A DNA stretch of 64,000 nucleotides from Bryoerythrophyllum caledonicum (taxonomy: Eukaryota > Streptophyta > Bryopsida > Pottiales > Pottiaceae), in the NCBI GenBank assembly GCA_963971425.1, contig OZ020526.1:17141173-17205172 (forward strand), in the 5' to 3' direction. Both the position numbers and the translations under genes were made by a program. The notes under the pieces are model-generated. The model had not been told where the DNA came from, did not search any database, and worked only from the letters and a program-made list of their open reading frames with translations. How positions within the stretch are numbered: position 1 is the first letter of the stretch; each line of letters starts with the position of its first letter. Positions 40,622 to 53,267 of this stretch are shown here, one piece after another.

Positions 40622-42885
40622 GACACCATAGCCTTCGCAATCATTTGGTAAGTTTCCTGGAGAGAATCCTCCGTTTGTCGCCTTCCAAATCTTGAGAGTT
40701 CTGTTTGATCTGACAGGGCTTCTTCTCGATTGTTTCTTGAAGGAGCTTCTGTGGGGTTCATAATCAGTCAGCACCCTTTCTCATCTTTAGTTCTGAGACC
40801 CATGTAGTAGAGTGAGTTCAATTTGATTGTGTCAGTTTAGGATTTTCACATCAATGTATAGAGTGGTATGGATAGAGGGGGGGACTGGGATGAGTGTTGA
40901 GTGATGTGACTATGCTTTTTTCTGAAGTAGTAGATCACATGATCAGTTGGACATTGTCTTCTTTGAGCTCTCTTAATAAGGCCTTCGGGTGCAGATCATG
41001 TACAGGCCATCTCTACAGAGCCTCAGCCTTGTGCGTCCCTAGAAGATGTTGATGATTCAAATGGTAAGATTATGTTTTGGGAGATCATGCTGCAAGTGGT
41101 GGTGCAATGCTTTTTCATTGGCAGGAGTCACTACTGCTTCTTGGCAGCTAAGTTGATTACACATTGCTTGTTTTTTTACACATAGAAAAGGAACATCCCA
41201 ATGGCTTGTATTATTTACCAATCAAGTGCACTATGAATGTAATCGCTTGAAATTTATCACATGAGCATGAAGTTTGTTCTCTCCGCTCATGGAATGAGGA
41301 GTTTTTTATTTTGAGAATCTACTTAAGAGTTGTTGGAATCCACAAATAATGTTAAATGGAGAAGTATTTATTTCAGTTTTTGAGTCCTCTTCAAGCACAT
41401 TATCTTTGTTTCTACCTTCGCATTGACCATTGACAAATGTCAATAATTGGTTCTTCTTGAGGAATGTTTATTGCATTCATTCTAATGTATAGATTCTGTG
41501 TGTACATATTTTGGTAAAGTATAAATTGTGTTTTCAGTGTACTGTTGAAATATAATTTGAAGTAGAGAAGTTGGGCTAGACATGTGTGTTTGGAATTAGG
41601 GTGGATTCATTCTTCTCAATCCTGTGAGGTGGAGATCCACCTGTGATAGATCTCAGCTGGGAATATTGCAGGTACTTCTTGAATCACAAAATACAAAACG
41701 AGTTATGCGAGTAATTTAGTACGAGGTTGTATCATCGATGAAAAAGCTTGATACTCTAGTAACATCTTTCTTCATGCAAAAGACTAATTACACATTAATC
41801 TACAACTTCCAAATATTCTTCTCCGTTCCTCCTCTCAACGGCTTCTAATTTGGTTTCCGGCTTTGCCCTGGGGATGATCACGTGAAGCCAAGAACCAGAC
41901 ATTTTGTTCGAGCATTCCAGTAGGCAGTTCTTTGGTTACTATCCTCGGTGCATTTTACACTTGACAAGCTTCTTGCGCACCTCCAACTCTCTTTTACGTC
42001 GTCCTGATCCATGTAATGACACTTCCAAGCTCAACATGTAATGACACTTCCAAGCTCAACAAAGCAAAGAAGGTCATAAGAAGGGCACCGCAACCAACAC
42101 CAAGCCTGGAAACCAGATTTTTTTTCTTAAGTTTATTTTATTTTATTCAAATATCTTGCTTGTACCATAACATTTCCAAATTTCGTTAAAATCTCCAATT
42201 CCTCAATTAGCTATTGAAATTTTTGTAAGTGTAAGAAACATTTTGTGAGCCATTGTAATTTTTGTAAGTGTAAGAAACATTTTGTGAGCCATTGTAAGTT
42301 AGAGCATGCCTAGTACATGTAGTATGCCATTTTAGTGAGGTCCGCCATTTTCTAGATAAAAAAAAAGTGTACAATTAATGTATAGATCCAATAAAATATT
42401 CTTTTAGATTTTGAAGAAAGTTGGAATTTTGTCATGGTTGGGAATTTAGCAGAAATTACTTTCTTTAACAAATGGTTCATTGGATTACCAACGTGGAGAT
42501 TCTTTTATTTTGTAAACTAGGATGCTTGCAATTGGTTGAAAGACAAAATGGTGTGTTGAATGGTTGGGCAAAATAAGGCATTCAAACATGGAAGAGTAGA
42601 CTTGGGATTTGTTGGCATGAAAAGTCATTGGGATTATCTGTTGACCATATTGACTCTTATTTTGTTCAGTATTTGAAATGGCTGTGAATGCAAATTATTT
42701 CCAAATTTTTGAGGTAGGCTATACATAGTACATATAGGCAGTTACTGCCTCACAAAAGAGGTGATACATCTTTTGGGTACATAATACATAACTCCCATGT
42801 GAAGCGACATCAACCAACAAGCAAGCATCCCAAACCCACATCAGCCTGCAGTACTATGAGATAACATAATCTGATACAAAGGGGT
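40622..42885. other. SAC9 downstream region, no gene; two short tandem duplications
   Basis: AT-rich 3' flank. A 25 bp unit beginning CATGTAATGACAC is repeated exactly twice at 42010-42059. A ~38 bp unit containing TTTTTGTAAGTGTAAGAAAC occurs twice at about 42213-42298. Nothing else recognised. Confidence 0.5.
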
Positions 42886-43776
42886 TTAACGGCAGTAGGG
42901 GTCACTGTAGGCAGGGTTGGCCTCCTCCTGGACCTTGACAGCATGGCGGAAATGGCTGCCCTCAACCTTGCTAGTGCGGTCATCAGTGTAGTGGTCATAC
43001 ACTCTACTCTGGCAATCGCCTTCTTTAATTCTGGCACCTAGATCCTCAATATTCTGCGAGACTTGCTGGAGCATAGCTATTATGAGTTGGCGTTCCTGCT
43101 TTGCGTCGGCGTCGCAAGTATCTTTAAGTTGGCCTTTGGGGTCCTTCTGGAGGGTGTTGGTGATGTAAAATGAGCGGATCCCACTCCCAATTTTCACGGA
43201 AAAACTCACAGCCTGGCCAGCAAGCACCAGCAGTGCCAGCTTGTTGCGGTTGGCACGGACCCGCTTTATGATGACTGAAATGACGACTTTGATCTGGTGC
43301 CCTGAGATCGCCGCAGCTTTGTAGAGGCAGGGTTTAACACAACCATAGATGTATTCGCAAGTCCATTCACGGAGGTTATCACCCACGTCGAGAGCCGAGT
43401 CGTTGTTGCCGTAGGGTACATTGTTGCGAAAATATGTGTCGTGAGGATTGTCGAGTTCGCTGTCGTCGCCGTCCACGATGCTAATCTCGAAGGGCTCAAC
43501 CTCGCCTGTCATCCGGGAGCTTTGTCCGAGGTAATGCCACGTCATTCCTCGCCACCGGCCATCTGTGTGAGTGGACGAGACGGTGATGTCGAGAAGTTGC
43601 GGCCACTCGCCCAAGTAGACCGCATCCATCTCCGCTTGGGATAGGACGACAGGCTGAGAGTCCTTGAAATCGTCTTTCCGGAAGAACCCCCCGCTCATCG
43701 CCTCTTGCATTCCTGCACTTGTGACCATGAGCGCCAAGAGGATGCGCGTGAAGAGCAATTGGCGAACTCGGGCCAT
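42886..43776 (-). CDS. Unknown protein with likely signal peptide
   Basis: An intact 296-codon frame from ATG 43776 to TAA 42886-42888, GC-richer than its surroundings and with no intron needed. I do not recognise the family. Residues 1-28 look like a secretion signal: two Arg, a hydrophobic core (LLFTRILLALMVTSAGM), then a polar stretch. The middle is acidic (EISIVDGDDSELDNP), followed by a Cys cluster (WTCEYIYGCVKPCLYKAA), a basic/hydrophobic stretch (IKRVRANRNKLALLVLAG) and a helical Gln-rich part (RQLIIAMLQQVSQNIEDL). It ends YSDPYC near the C-terminus. Paired cysteines fit an extracellular or lumenal protein. The upstream 300 bp could be a 5' UTR with a TATA-like site. Confidence 0.65.
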   Translation of the reverse strand: MARVRQLLFTRILLALMVTSAGMQEAMSGGFFRKDDFKDSQPVVLSQAEMDAVYLGEWPQLLDITVSSTHTDGRWRGMTWHYLGQSSRMTGEVEPFEISIVDGDDSELDNPHDTYFRNNVPYGNNDSALDVGDNLREWTCEYIYGCVKPCLYKAAAISGHQIKVVISVIIKRVRANRNKLALLVLAGQAVSFSVKIGSGIRSFYITNTLQKDPKGQLKDTCDADAKQERQLIIAMLQQVSQNIEDLGARIKEGDCQSRVYDHYTDDRTSKVEGSHFRHAVKVQEEANPAYSDPYCR

Positions 43777-44094
43777 CGAAGCGCGCAGCAGCGAAGGAAA
43801 ATGTTTAACACGACTGAGTTAATTCAAGCTAAGGTCGGCGACAGTAGTGTAACTGCACATACACAAAGATTGACAAAACAGAAAGTTGGACATACAGTCT
43901 TGAGAAACAGAGTCAAAATCTTGAATCAAAAAGCGCAGCTGCAGTGTACTGAACAATGAAAATACAGCAATCTGGTAATCAAAGCGTAACTAGCTTGCTC
44001 AAGAATTCAATCTTTAGAGAAGAATTCAGACAGTGGGCACACATCCTTTGCACTGCTCGGAAGCAGTTCGATCACCAATTGGCAAGGTCGCTCT

Positions 44095-44105
44095 CAATAT
44101 ATGCA
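44095..44105 (-). promoter_or_regulatory. Possible TATA box for the 42.9 kb ORF
   Basis: Read on minus, GCATATATTGAG, about 320 bp upstream of the ATG at 43776. Position and composition fit, but there is no other support. Confidence 0.25.
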
Positions 44106-44651
44106 CGCATATGTAGGCTTTGGTCAGCTAGCAGAACCGACTCTGGTACTGCAGTACAGTACAGCGTTCATCACTGGGCTCAGATCTTACAGGCCTGTGC
44201 GGTCCAAGGCCAGAAAAATTGAAGGGCCTCTATCGATCCGCTAGAGGCTCATTAAGTACCGACGTCATGCTGGTGGTTGCAGTTTTGGAATCAAGCTCGT
44301 TGAGTGCAGGCGGCCAGCGGGCCAGACGCGGTGTTTTTCGAGGCTGATAGAATGGTGATGAATGTAAAGACAATAGTGACGTCAGGTAATGGTGTGTCTG
44401 CTACTGAGTAATCATTCTACGTTTCTTCCACCAATGCAAGATCCCGGCGTCTATTTTTGGAAAATGTATAAAACTCTAGCCCAGTAAGGAGTGGTTCGAT
44501 GGATGACAGAGAATCCTTGCATGTATGCTGCTCCATTATTTATCTTTGGGATTTTGCGCAAAAAGGGCAGGTCTTGCACACTAGTTTGACCTCAAGTGAA
44601 TATTTCTGCAGTTTTCTTAAAACCAAAAGTAATTCAGTCGAGATCAAAGTA

Positions 44652-45270
44652 CACTAAAATTGAGAATTAGTGTTACACTACATTTAATGTAATAACCTCT
44701 ATTGACCTTACTACTCTAATTGTGTATTTGTTGGAATTTAGTGTAACGCTCATTAATGAGCAACCTGTTGATGAGCCGCCTATTTGACTTTTTATTTATT
44801 TATATTTATATTTATATTTCTTTTATTTATATTATAATAATATAAATAATAATAATATATACATTATCATTTATAGTATTATAATATAAATATTAGTATT
44901 ATTTATAGTATTATAATATAAATATTATTATTATTTATATTATTATAATATAAATATTATTATTATTTATATTATATTGTATTATATTATATTATTTAAA
45001 TTACTATTCAATTTTTAGTAATTTCTTGAATCACATGATCTTTGTCAATGTTTGTCAATTTTTGTCAACTTTGAATTATTTTCTAATTCTTAATTTTCTA
45101 AACATTATTTTGCCATTACACTATATGTAAAGCTAGTTAAATCCCAAAGTTACAATTCTCCGTATTTAGTGTTCATGTTGGCATTTAGTGTTGTAACACT
45201 ATATCTCAAGTTGACATTTAGTGTTAGAGTTCGTAATTAGTGTTGCGAACACTAATTCTCAATTTTAGTG
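44652..45270. mobile_element. TA-flanked MITE with AT-rich tandem core
   Basis: 619 bp. The inverted ends CACTAAAATTGAGAATTAGT agree perfectly over at least 22 bp, and TA lies on each side (44650-44651, 45271-45272), fitting a Tc1/mariner (Stowaway-like) non-autonomous element. The core (about 44790-45000) is a TATTA/ATAAT tandem array with a ~36 bp period. Confidence 0.65.
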
Positions 45271-45275
45271 TATTG

Positions 45276-46868
45276 TTAACCCTGAAACGTCGGGCCTATC
45301 ACCGTGGTTTTGAGCATTGGATCAAAGAATAATTATGGTTCAAATGCTTCTTGGAGTTGTATCTTCTAAAGCCTTTTGCCAAAAATCATTTAAGATATTT
45401 TCAAGAAGTTGTGCTTATTTTATTATCGATGGGTGTCTTTGAAATTTAGAGTAGTACATATTCTTTCGTTCAACAAAATTTAGTAATAGAGATTAGAACC
45501 AATCTAAGAAATTATCTAAGCCTTTGACAACTATATTTTTTAGTACATCAAGTAATAATATATCACATCAATAAAGACATGTGAGAGAAGGTGGAAAAAG
45601 AGTTAAGAAACATTAGTGTAAAAGTAGTCTTTACTCTTACAGATAGCATGCAGCACAACGTACAGGTTGATTTGAAGGCCAAGGGTGGCCAAACTAATTA
45701 TTGATTGTCTGGGCCAAAATTGTATCAATTTGTTGTCTTTAACGAAAGTAACATTTCTTGTTCCATTTGGATCCAATTCGTTTGTTCCAAACTTTAGCTT
45801 TCGTAGCCTATTATTATAGGCTATTAAAGAAAATAAGCGACACAAGTTAAAACATTAAAACCATTTTGACCATCATTTTATGTTTGAGTCCAGCCATCAA
45901 CATGTCCAAGTTTAAGTAAAAATATTTGCTAAAGGGAAGATTTAACTTATCTTTTGTACAATCACAAATTAATCTTGTCTGGAATCACATGTTCAGAAGG
46001 TCCAGGGTGAAGTCAGCTCATAGAGCAATAACCAGACCTAAACTCGAACCTAGGCCTTATTAGGGTTTTGTTTATGTGTTTAGTTTAGGTTACATGTCAG
46101 AGATCTGGTGTTGTTAGACCCGTTTCTCACCGTTTAGGCCACACACAAGTGCATTCCAAAATTCTACCACCCTAAACTCCCTTCACGGAATTCGGGCTAG
46201 ATAGATTTTCTTGCATCTAGATTAGATCTAATAGAACGTGACCCGACCTACACGACCGAAACATCATTTACATCTAAAACAACACCCTAACCATGAGATT
46301 TAACTTCTAGACATTCCGTCATGGCACAAAGTGACAAAACACACTTAGGGTTTAACAAAAGAGTTGGATTGCTTCACCAAACCTTTACAAAGCACTCAGC
46401 CTCCACTTCCTAATTTTAGCATCAAGATAACCACGACTATCTCCTTTCTAGCCACCCTACTTCTCCGAGACACCAGGAACTCTACAATACAAAAAGAGCG
46501 TGGGAGAGAGAGAGTGTGTCTGCCCTCATCTCCTTCAAACACCCTAACTTTCCTCATCTAGTGAAGTGGATCAAAATTGGCTGAATCGGATTTCCATCCA
46601 TTTTAGCCTTGATTTCATCCAGCAGCAGTTGTCATTAGCTTCTACCATAGTCAAAAATACTACCATAACCCCCTACAATTATCATTGCATTAATTCTCCA
46701 ATTAAACTTATTCCATATGGTGTTTCAAGTACGTAATAATATAGACATCAAAACTTTTAGTTATATTAAACTTTATACATACATGTAACAACACTCAATA
46801 ACAACAATGAATGCAAACAAAAACAAAACAAAAACTCAATGCATTTAGACACAAGTGAATTGTAAACA
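45276..46868. other. piggyBac-like terminus, then no supportable gene
   Basis: TTAACCCTGAAACGTCGGGC at 45276 resembles 7253. It directly abuts the MITE. The remainder is AT-rich with a few short frames (for example 45845-45603, minus) that I cannot identify. Confidence 0.35.
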
Positions 46869-47556
46869 TTAACCCCTAAATTCCCAAATGTCCCCTTGAA
46901 GGACTCTTAAAGGTTAGGGCAGGTTCCTACGGTGTCAATTTACATTATTCTCCTTTGGAATTATCTTTGTAGATGGTCATTACTAAAAGCTTTGTGTGAG
47001 TATAATTTTCATCTCAATCCGACAATTCATAAAAAAGTTATGCCAACTTCAAGGAAAATGTCCCAAAAGCAGGCACATTGGGCAACTCCAATAACTTTTG
47101 CTAGAACACTATCAAATGTGAAAATTTCAATACTAGTGAGTAATATATTTCCTTTAATATTGGAAAAAAAATCTTTACTAGTATCGAGCATATTAACCCA
47201 AGTCAAACATTTTATCATGATGTCACACATTTGTCGGGCAAGGTACCAAAAAAACTTCTACTTTTCCAAATAAATCTTAGAGATCATATTTATACCATTC
47301 TTTTTATTTTTTATTACAAGATGTGGTGCAAACCTTCTTATTGACCATTTGGATTGTCATTCCAAAATTTATTTAGTTTACAAACACATAAAACATGAAC
47401 TGGCAATTTTTGAACCTCCACTCCTCGCACAATTGTTTTGAATATGCTACATCCATTCTCTAACTCTAAACATTGGTGTACAAGGAACTAATATCATGCT
47501 TAACATGAAGGTAATCAACTTAGACCTTGTGTAGTGAAAAAGTCTGACACCAAATG
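46869..47556 (-). mobile_element. Family R TTAA element, truncated, reverse orientation
   Basis: Starts TTAACCCCTAAATTCCC and shares the family R interior (GAACCTCCACTCCT, TTGTTTTGAATATGCTACA, TAGACCTTGTGTAGTG). The far terminus is missing. Confidence 0.55.
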
Positions 47557-48018
47557 AATCACCCCTGCGGCAATACAATACCTTACAAAATAAAAGAATT
47601 TACAAGATGGAGAGATTTTTTGCACAATGTCTCTTCTAAACCTCTCCCTCACAAAAACAAAGGACTCTATCTGCACACAAAACTTGCATACAGCTTTTCT
47701 AGAATGTCAATTCACAAGAAAAGACGAGCTGTATTCAAAAAAATACCTTACCATTATTCTTACTCACTCTGCAAACATGATAGCAAACCTTCGTGGTTAG
47801 AAGACTAAAGACACATCGCCCACGCTTTCCACCAAAACACTTTGATAGACCATTGTCAACCAAGTCCACTGCATCATCTCTTCAACTTTTTACGGCAACC
47901 ATGTCTTGGCCTTTAAGAGTTAAAGGCTCTTGAAGGTTCAAAAACGTTTGTGGTCATATGATTTCAATGGTAAAAAGTAATGAAAAGGCGATGCAATGAA
48001 CCTTTTGCCATTGCGCCG
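47557..48018. other. No supportable gene
   Basis: AT-rich sequence between the truncated R element and the NB-ARC/LRR relic. Nothing recognised. Confidence 0.4.
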
Positions 48019-50424
48019 TCAGTTGAAGGTACATCCAAACAAATTTAACTCCTCCGCACTTGGGCTTGTCTTACGCCAATGAATGTAAAAGCTACAAAGA
48101 CCAAGATTCGAATTGTTGATCACCCATTCCGTGTGTAGATACAGGACAATCTCCTCCACCACCCTCAAAAATGGCTTCTCAAGATCCCATAAGGTGACTC
48201 CTCCAAACACCTCCATATCAATCAAGACAACCAAGCAACGGGCTTCGACATAAAAATACTCTAAGGAAGGTAGGGCTTTGACATTTGGTAGCCTTGCAAT
48301 TGGTGCCCAACCAACCCAGAAAGCACCAACTTTATCAAGTGGGGGCACTCTATCTCGTCCATATTCGTCATGCTTGGGCAACTCGAGAAATTATACTCGA
48401 GCAAGGAGGTACACCACCTCACCTCCGGACCATGCACTAGCGATTTTAGACACGACAACCACACACATTTCAATGCATCAAAAATGCCACCACTCTTTGC
48501 CGTGCCATCACTCCCACTCAAGATCACCGCCTCCAAGCTTTTCATATTCATGATCGTCAAAAAACGTAGACTAACCAGCCCCTCAAGGTTCAACTCTTTC
48601 ACGCCAGGGCATGAATCAAGGACCAACACCTCTACATTGTGCAACTCTTGCATCTTCTTGTTGGCCAATATGCTTGCACTTGCTAGACTTTCATCATCCA
48701 TTCGTAGCCTCACTACGTCCGATGCCACATGATCCCCATTGGAAGTGGATCCCTCTGATTTAAGCACACAATATGCATTCTTCAACCATTCTACCCCATG
48801 GTTTTTCATATGCCACTTAGCAAATCTCATATAAATTTCATGCATACCAATTCTTAGACCATCATCATATCTATCCCATTTCAATGAGATCATGCCAAAC
48901 CTTTTCAAATCTTGCAACTGCAACACATAGTCCATCACATCAGAAGCCATATACTACTCAGACACCATAAGTTCCACCCTCAAGCTCATCCAAGTATTAT
49001 AGGTCAACAACGTAATTTCACTATACTAGGACCATCATGGAAGCTTGCAAAAAACCATCAAAAGGGTACTTACTCGTCTCTCCATATTTGGTTGCGTCTC
49101 CTCTTGCGAATTATAAAGCTTAGCCATTATCGAGCCGTCAAACACAGCATACTCTCTTCGATTATATAAGAAGATATCAAGAAATAGAAGCTGCTCGCTT
49201 GATGGTAATGAATGAAACTGCAACCCAAAAATCCCTCCCATCCCATGTGGCAATTTCCATACATCCCACAACGGATCCTTCTTCTCTTCCAAGTAACCCA
49301 TCCACCGCAACATGTCACCGTTGCCAAAATACCGGCGAAAGATATCGCCTAGCGCCGATAGTGCCATAGGATGATAACTCTTCTTCCATTTGTTGGCCAC
49401 TTGGACCTCGGATAGAAGCCCAGCTTCATCATCGCCAATGAAACTTGCTTCACCACTTTGGTCCGGGTCACGATACATGCATTTCACAATGCACAGCCCA
49501 ACAATTCTTCGCTCTTTAGCACTGAGCCTAGAGATGGACATTGATGGAGCAGCACTTCTCAAAAACAATTCTCCAGCTTCCAACACACTCAACCTTGGCA
49601 TTGCCACACAAAATGGCATGTCAGGCACCAAGTCCCATACATTATGTTTGCTCCGTGATGTGATCACAATTTTGCTCTCCGGATGGAAGCCAACTTCCAA
49701 GTAATCACGAGCTTCGTTCCATGACATGTTCTCGTTCGTGACATTGTCAATGGCTAGAAACACAGGCTCCCGCTTCATGCGCCTCCGCATTTCCGTCAAC
49801 CCCTGCCAAACACCATTTCCCTACCACCACTCAGCTACCACCTCTAACATCTTGCACACAAAACCACGGCTCGCAACAAACACCATCTGAACAATGAGCT
49901 TCTACAAAACCACATCGTTATCACATACTATGCAAGCATTTGACGGAACTAAATCATGTCAAACGGCAATGCTCAACTCAAATTACCTCATCCACATCAG
50001 TGATTCTATCCACCGCTTCCTTGTCAAGACCACACAACCTCTCCAACATCCGCTTCACCCGCGTCAATCTCAACGTCGCATGCAAGTCCTCATCCCAACC
50101 CTTACCCATTCTTTGACCCTTGCCCAAGTCCACATGGCAAACTTTGCCCATATACTCTCTGCAAAACCTATCGCACAAGACCTTGGACACAGTTGTTTTC
50201 CCTCCTCTGCTTGTTCCATACAAGCCCACAAATGATGGGCCTCCGCTCGTGCCTCTCACAAATCGATCACACACCATCTACATGCCACAATGAAAATCCA
50301 CGGGTTTACACGCAACCGGGGTCAAACACCTCAACTCATTCCAGATGACTACCGTACAACTTCCCTCACACCAATCATCTCCTACAAGCTTTTCAATGCC
50401 ACCAGACTCATTACCACTGTACAT
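48019..50424 (-). pseudogene. NB-ARC/LRR resistance-like gene, probably broken
   Basis: NLR proteins sense pathogens through a nucleotide switch. Inferred exons: 50424-49987, 49802-49074, 48953-48019, with phase-compatible GT/AG joins. Visible motifs: P-loop VGLYGTSRGGKTTVSK, kinase-2 VFLAIDNV, RNBS-B KIVITSRSKHNV, the GLPL-like YHPMALSALG, MHD-like GMHEIYMRFAKWH, then LRR units (HNVEVLVLDSCPGVKELNLE). Two defects are seen: an in-frame TAG at 50280-50278 just before MVCDRFVRG, and a frame change near 48305, after which the LRR continues as RLPNVKALPSLEYFYVEA in another frame to a stop. The N-terminal signalling domain was not identified. It is short for an NLR. Confidence 0.7.
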
Positions 50425-50560
50425 ACTTAATGGACACGCCTAGGCCTACAACAACATTGTCTCCACCATTGGTGGTAATCTACCACCCTGCCTCATCAAA
50501 CATGCACATCATGCGTACGTTCCACGCTTCATCCGTAGTGGGGTCATCATGTTAGTTGTC

Positions 50561-51053
50561 ACTATAAGAAACCCGCGTTTTATGTAATGCGTCGTCAAAC
50601 ATGTATGAATGTCAAAAAAAACATGCTCTTACGTTGATGTTGATGTCATCTAAAATCCGTCTACCTAGACAGGCAAAAAACATGCCAAATTTTACGTGAC
50701 AGGGGTGATTTGGGGTTGTTAACATCATGACGTCCAAAAGAACGAGGTCTGAATTGCTCTGAGAATGGCTCCACGTGGACGGATGTACATGTCCACATAA
50801 GCAATGATTTCGTTAGGAATTGCCATGTGGGATTTTTTTTCATCCAACATCAATTTGACCGAGCAATGGCGTTAAATTTTGTACTTTCCTGACGTGGATC
50901 CCCTTGGCACGACGTGTATAGTCCACGTCAGTTGGCGTCATCAATTTTTGGGCATTTTATCTCCACCCAGGGTTGTTAGAATTGACGTTAAGTCGAAGAT
51001 GTCCATGTTATGGAATACGTTTACCTTAATGATGGCGCGTTTCTTACGACACC
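50561..51053. mobile_element. Possible MITE with CACTATAAGAAAC ends
   Basis: The left end CACTATAAGAAACCCGCG matches the outer-element terminus at 4169. The right end, reversed, reads GTGTCGTAAGAAACGCGCC, a degenerate partner. The interior is dense in GACGT and CGTCA motifs. No clear target duplication, so the boundaries are tentative. Confidence 0.4.
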
Positions 51054-53267
51054 ACATTGAACATTGAGAGCTACTGCTAAACGTCAAGAACCCGTCCAGC
51101 AATATGTTCACATTTACATTTGCCATGTTGGAGTCCATGTTCACTTGCGCATTCTCTTTGTTTATTTCAATGTTCACTGTAACATGCACAACAAGTATGG
51201 CTAAATATGTGGTGTCCGCTTTAACGAGGACTAAAAATGAGTACAAACAAGGCAGGATGTTAGCGTGGATGTGAAAGATGAACATGCCATCAACATTGGC
51301 TGTTGGCTTTTACATTTCCAATAACATGCACGGTGGTGAACCCGACAACACCGTTGTTGTTTTTGTCGTCTATAACAACAAGAAGCAATACATCCTCATG
51401 TTCTACTAAATCCAACTATGACATGTTAAGCATGTCTCATCTAATGCAATAGAAAATGGGAGATGTTTTTTCAAACATCCCAAAAAACACTGCCTCTACG
51501 CTGTGATGTCAATGAAGTCATGGAAGCAACGCCACATGACTTCTTTTTGATGGCCTACGTTTTTGTGCCGCTCGGAGCCTGTACGATTATGTAGCCATTC
51601 TCACAGGGTTAGTTTCATAGAATGCGCTATTATATTCCAGAAGAGCACTGTGTATGTGAATTTAAACTTTAGCACATTTGACATTGACAAGCTTGCTTAC
51701 ATTTGTATTGAAAATAAAAGAAACCCCCCCCCTCCAAAAATAAGGAGACTTGTTAGCTTTAACAAAACCTGTGGACAGTGGAGGCTACAGTAGATTTGCT
51801 CGCTTTGGTGTTGAGCCATTGCTTCCGCCCGCATAAACCCTCTAATTTGTTGTCTTTGTAGCACGTCGTGGGCGGGTTGATGGCTCACCTTGTGCTTCAG
51901 TCGCTTCCTGCAAACAGATGTTAGGCTAGATGTCAAAACCAATGTCAATACAACTGTTAGAGCAAATGTCAGTACAAACGTCAGACCACGGCTATTGCAA
52001 GGTGGGCAAGGGATTTGAGGTACTGAAGAGTAATTGAAGTTCTGCACCTGCTCACGGCCTGCACTATACATCAAATCCTAGTACTTGCAAAACATATACA
52101 TATTTTTTAATATATTACTCAAAGAAAACAATTTCTTTTACATCTGACGTCAACCCTAACAGAATACAAACGCCTTCGACATCAAATGTAACGTAGACCT
52201 GTTTGAATGAAAAAGTCATCTGCCCCTTGCCGTCATGGTGAACGACTACATCTCACAATAGACGTCACTTTAGACACCCTACTGATGTCAAATATAACAT
52301 ACATATGCTAATTACAACAAGTCCTAAACTAACCAACATCATATTGCGTATCTTTCAAACACAATATTTATAGAGATGGACACTGGAAACCTACCTCCAC
52401 GACTGTTCCCTAAGGTCCGCGCTACATTTGCCTTCCTCAGAGCAATTGATCTCGTTGTCCTCGTCCTCGGAGACAAGCTCCATTGCTCTTCTCCTCTTCT
52501 GCTGAGATGACTTTTGATGTGCCGGAGCCTTACCTTTTACTAGAGCCAATCGCTTGCGGTCCTCCCCAGTCTTTAATCTACGCTCTTCCGCTGCGGGCAT
52601 GTGATTTCCCTAGAGCAAATCATCGTCTTCCTCATTGGAACTTCTACGAGCATGCAGCGGCACTTTTTTCTGCTTCCCGCTGTGAGACTGAGGTCGACGC
52701 TTGTTGGATATTGGGTCTCTCCACTTTACAAACAGAACCTCCACTCTGCAACACATGACACACATAAACGACAAGTCAACCACGTTGGTTTCATGCGCAA
52801 CAACATTAAAACAAACCCAAGATGAAACGATGCTAACAATTTCAAGAATATCTAACAACGCTAAACAACTTCCCACAATCATCAACTCCAAATCGCTGAA
52901 ATCCTACTACATTTAGGCGCACATGTCACACATGTTGTTGCACCTCATGGAGCAATGTTGACGACGCCAGGAGGAGCGTGTCCACCACAACACACAGAGA
53001 ATTGGCGGCTAGAAGACTGCGCCTTCGAGACGTGTACTATGTATAAGAGATTTCCTCATCATACCCTCGGGATATCCGCTTGTACCCTTGAGATATCCGC
53101 CCATACCTTGTTAGCGCATCCGCACTGCAGCATATGCAATGCCATCAACAGAGTGATGCAGTCGCGGACCGCGATTCGTAGGGAACGAGTTGCTCGGGAG
53201 ATCCACGGGTTACATTGTGGATGGATGGTATTGTCGTTGGATGCCATTCAAAGTTAGAAATGAGGAC
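51054..53267. other. No supportable gene; CGTC-rich repeats
   Basis: Contains runs of short variants of ATGTCA/ACGTCA (for example 51905-52000 and 52145-52330) like transposon subterminal repeats. A minus frame at 52600-52391 (basic then acidic, VSEDEDNEINCSEEG) is a weak coding candidate I cannot name. Confidence 0.35.

Noticed and set aside
43705-44222. Plus-strand ORFs opposite and upstream of the 42.9 kb gene
   Set aside because: Shadows of the minus-strand gene and its leader; no recognisable domain.
52391-52600. Acidic minus-strand ORF (VSEDEDNEIN)
   Set aside because: Short, no splice partners and no family; lies in CGTC-repeat DNA.
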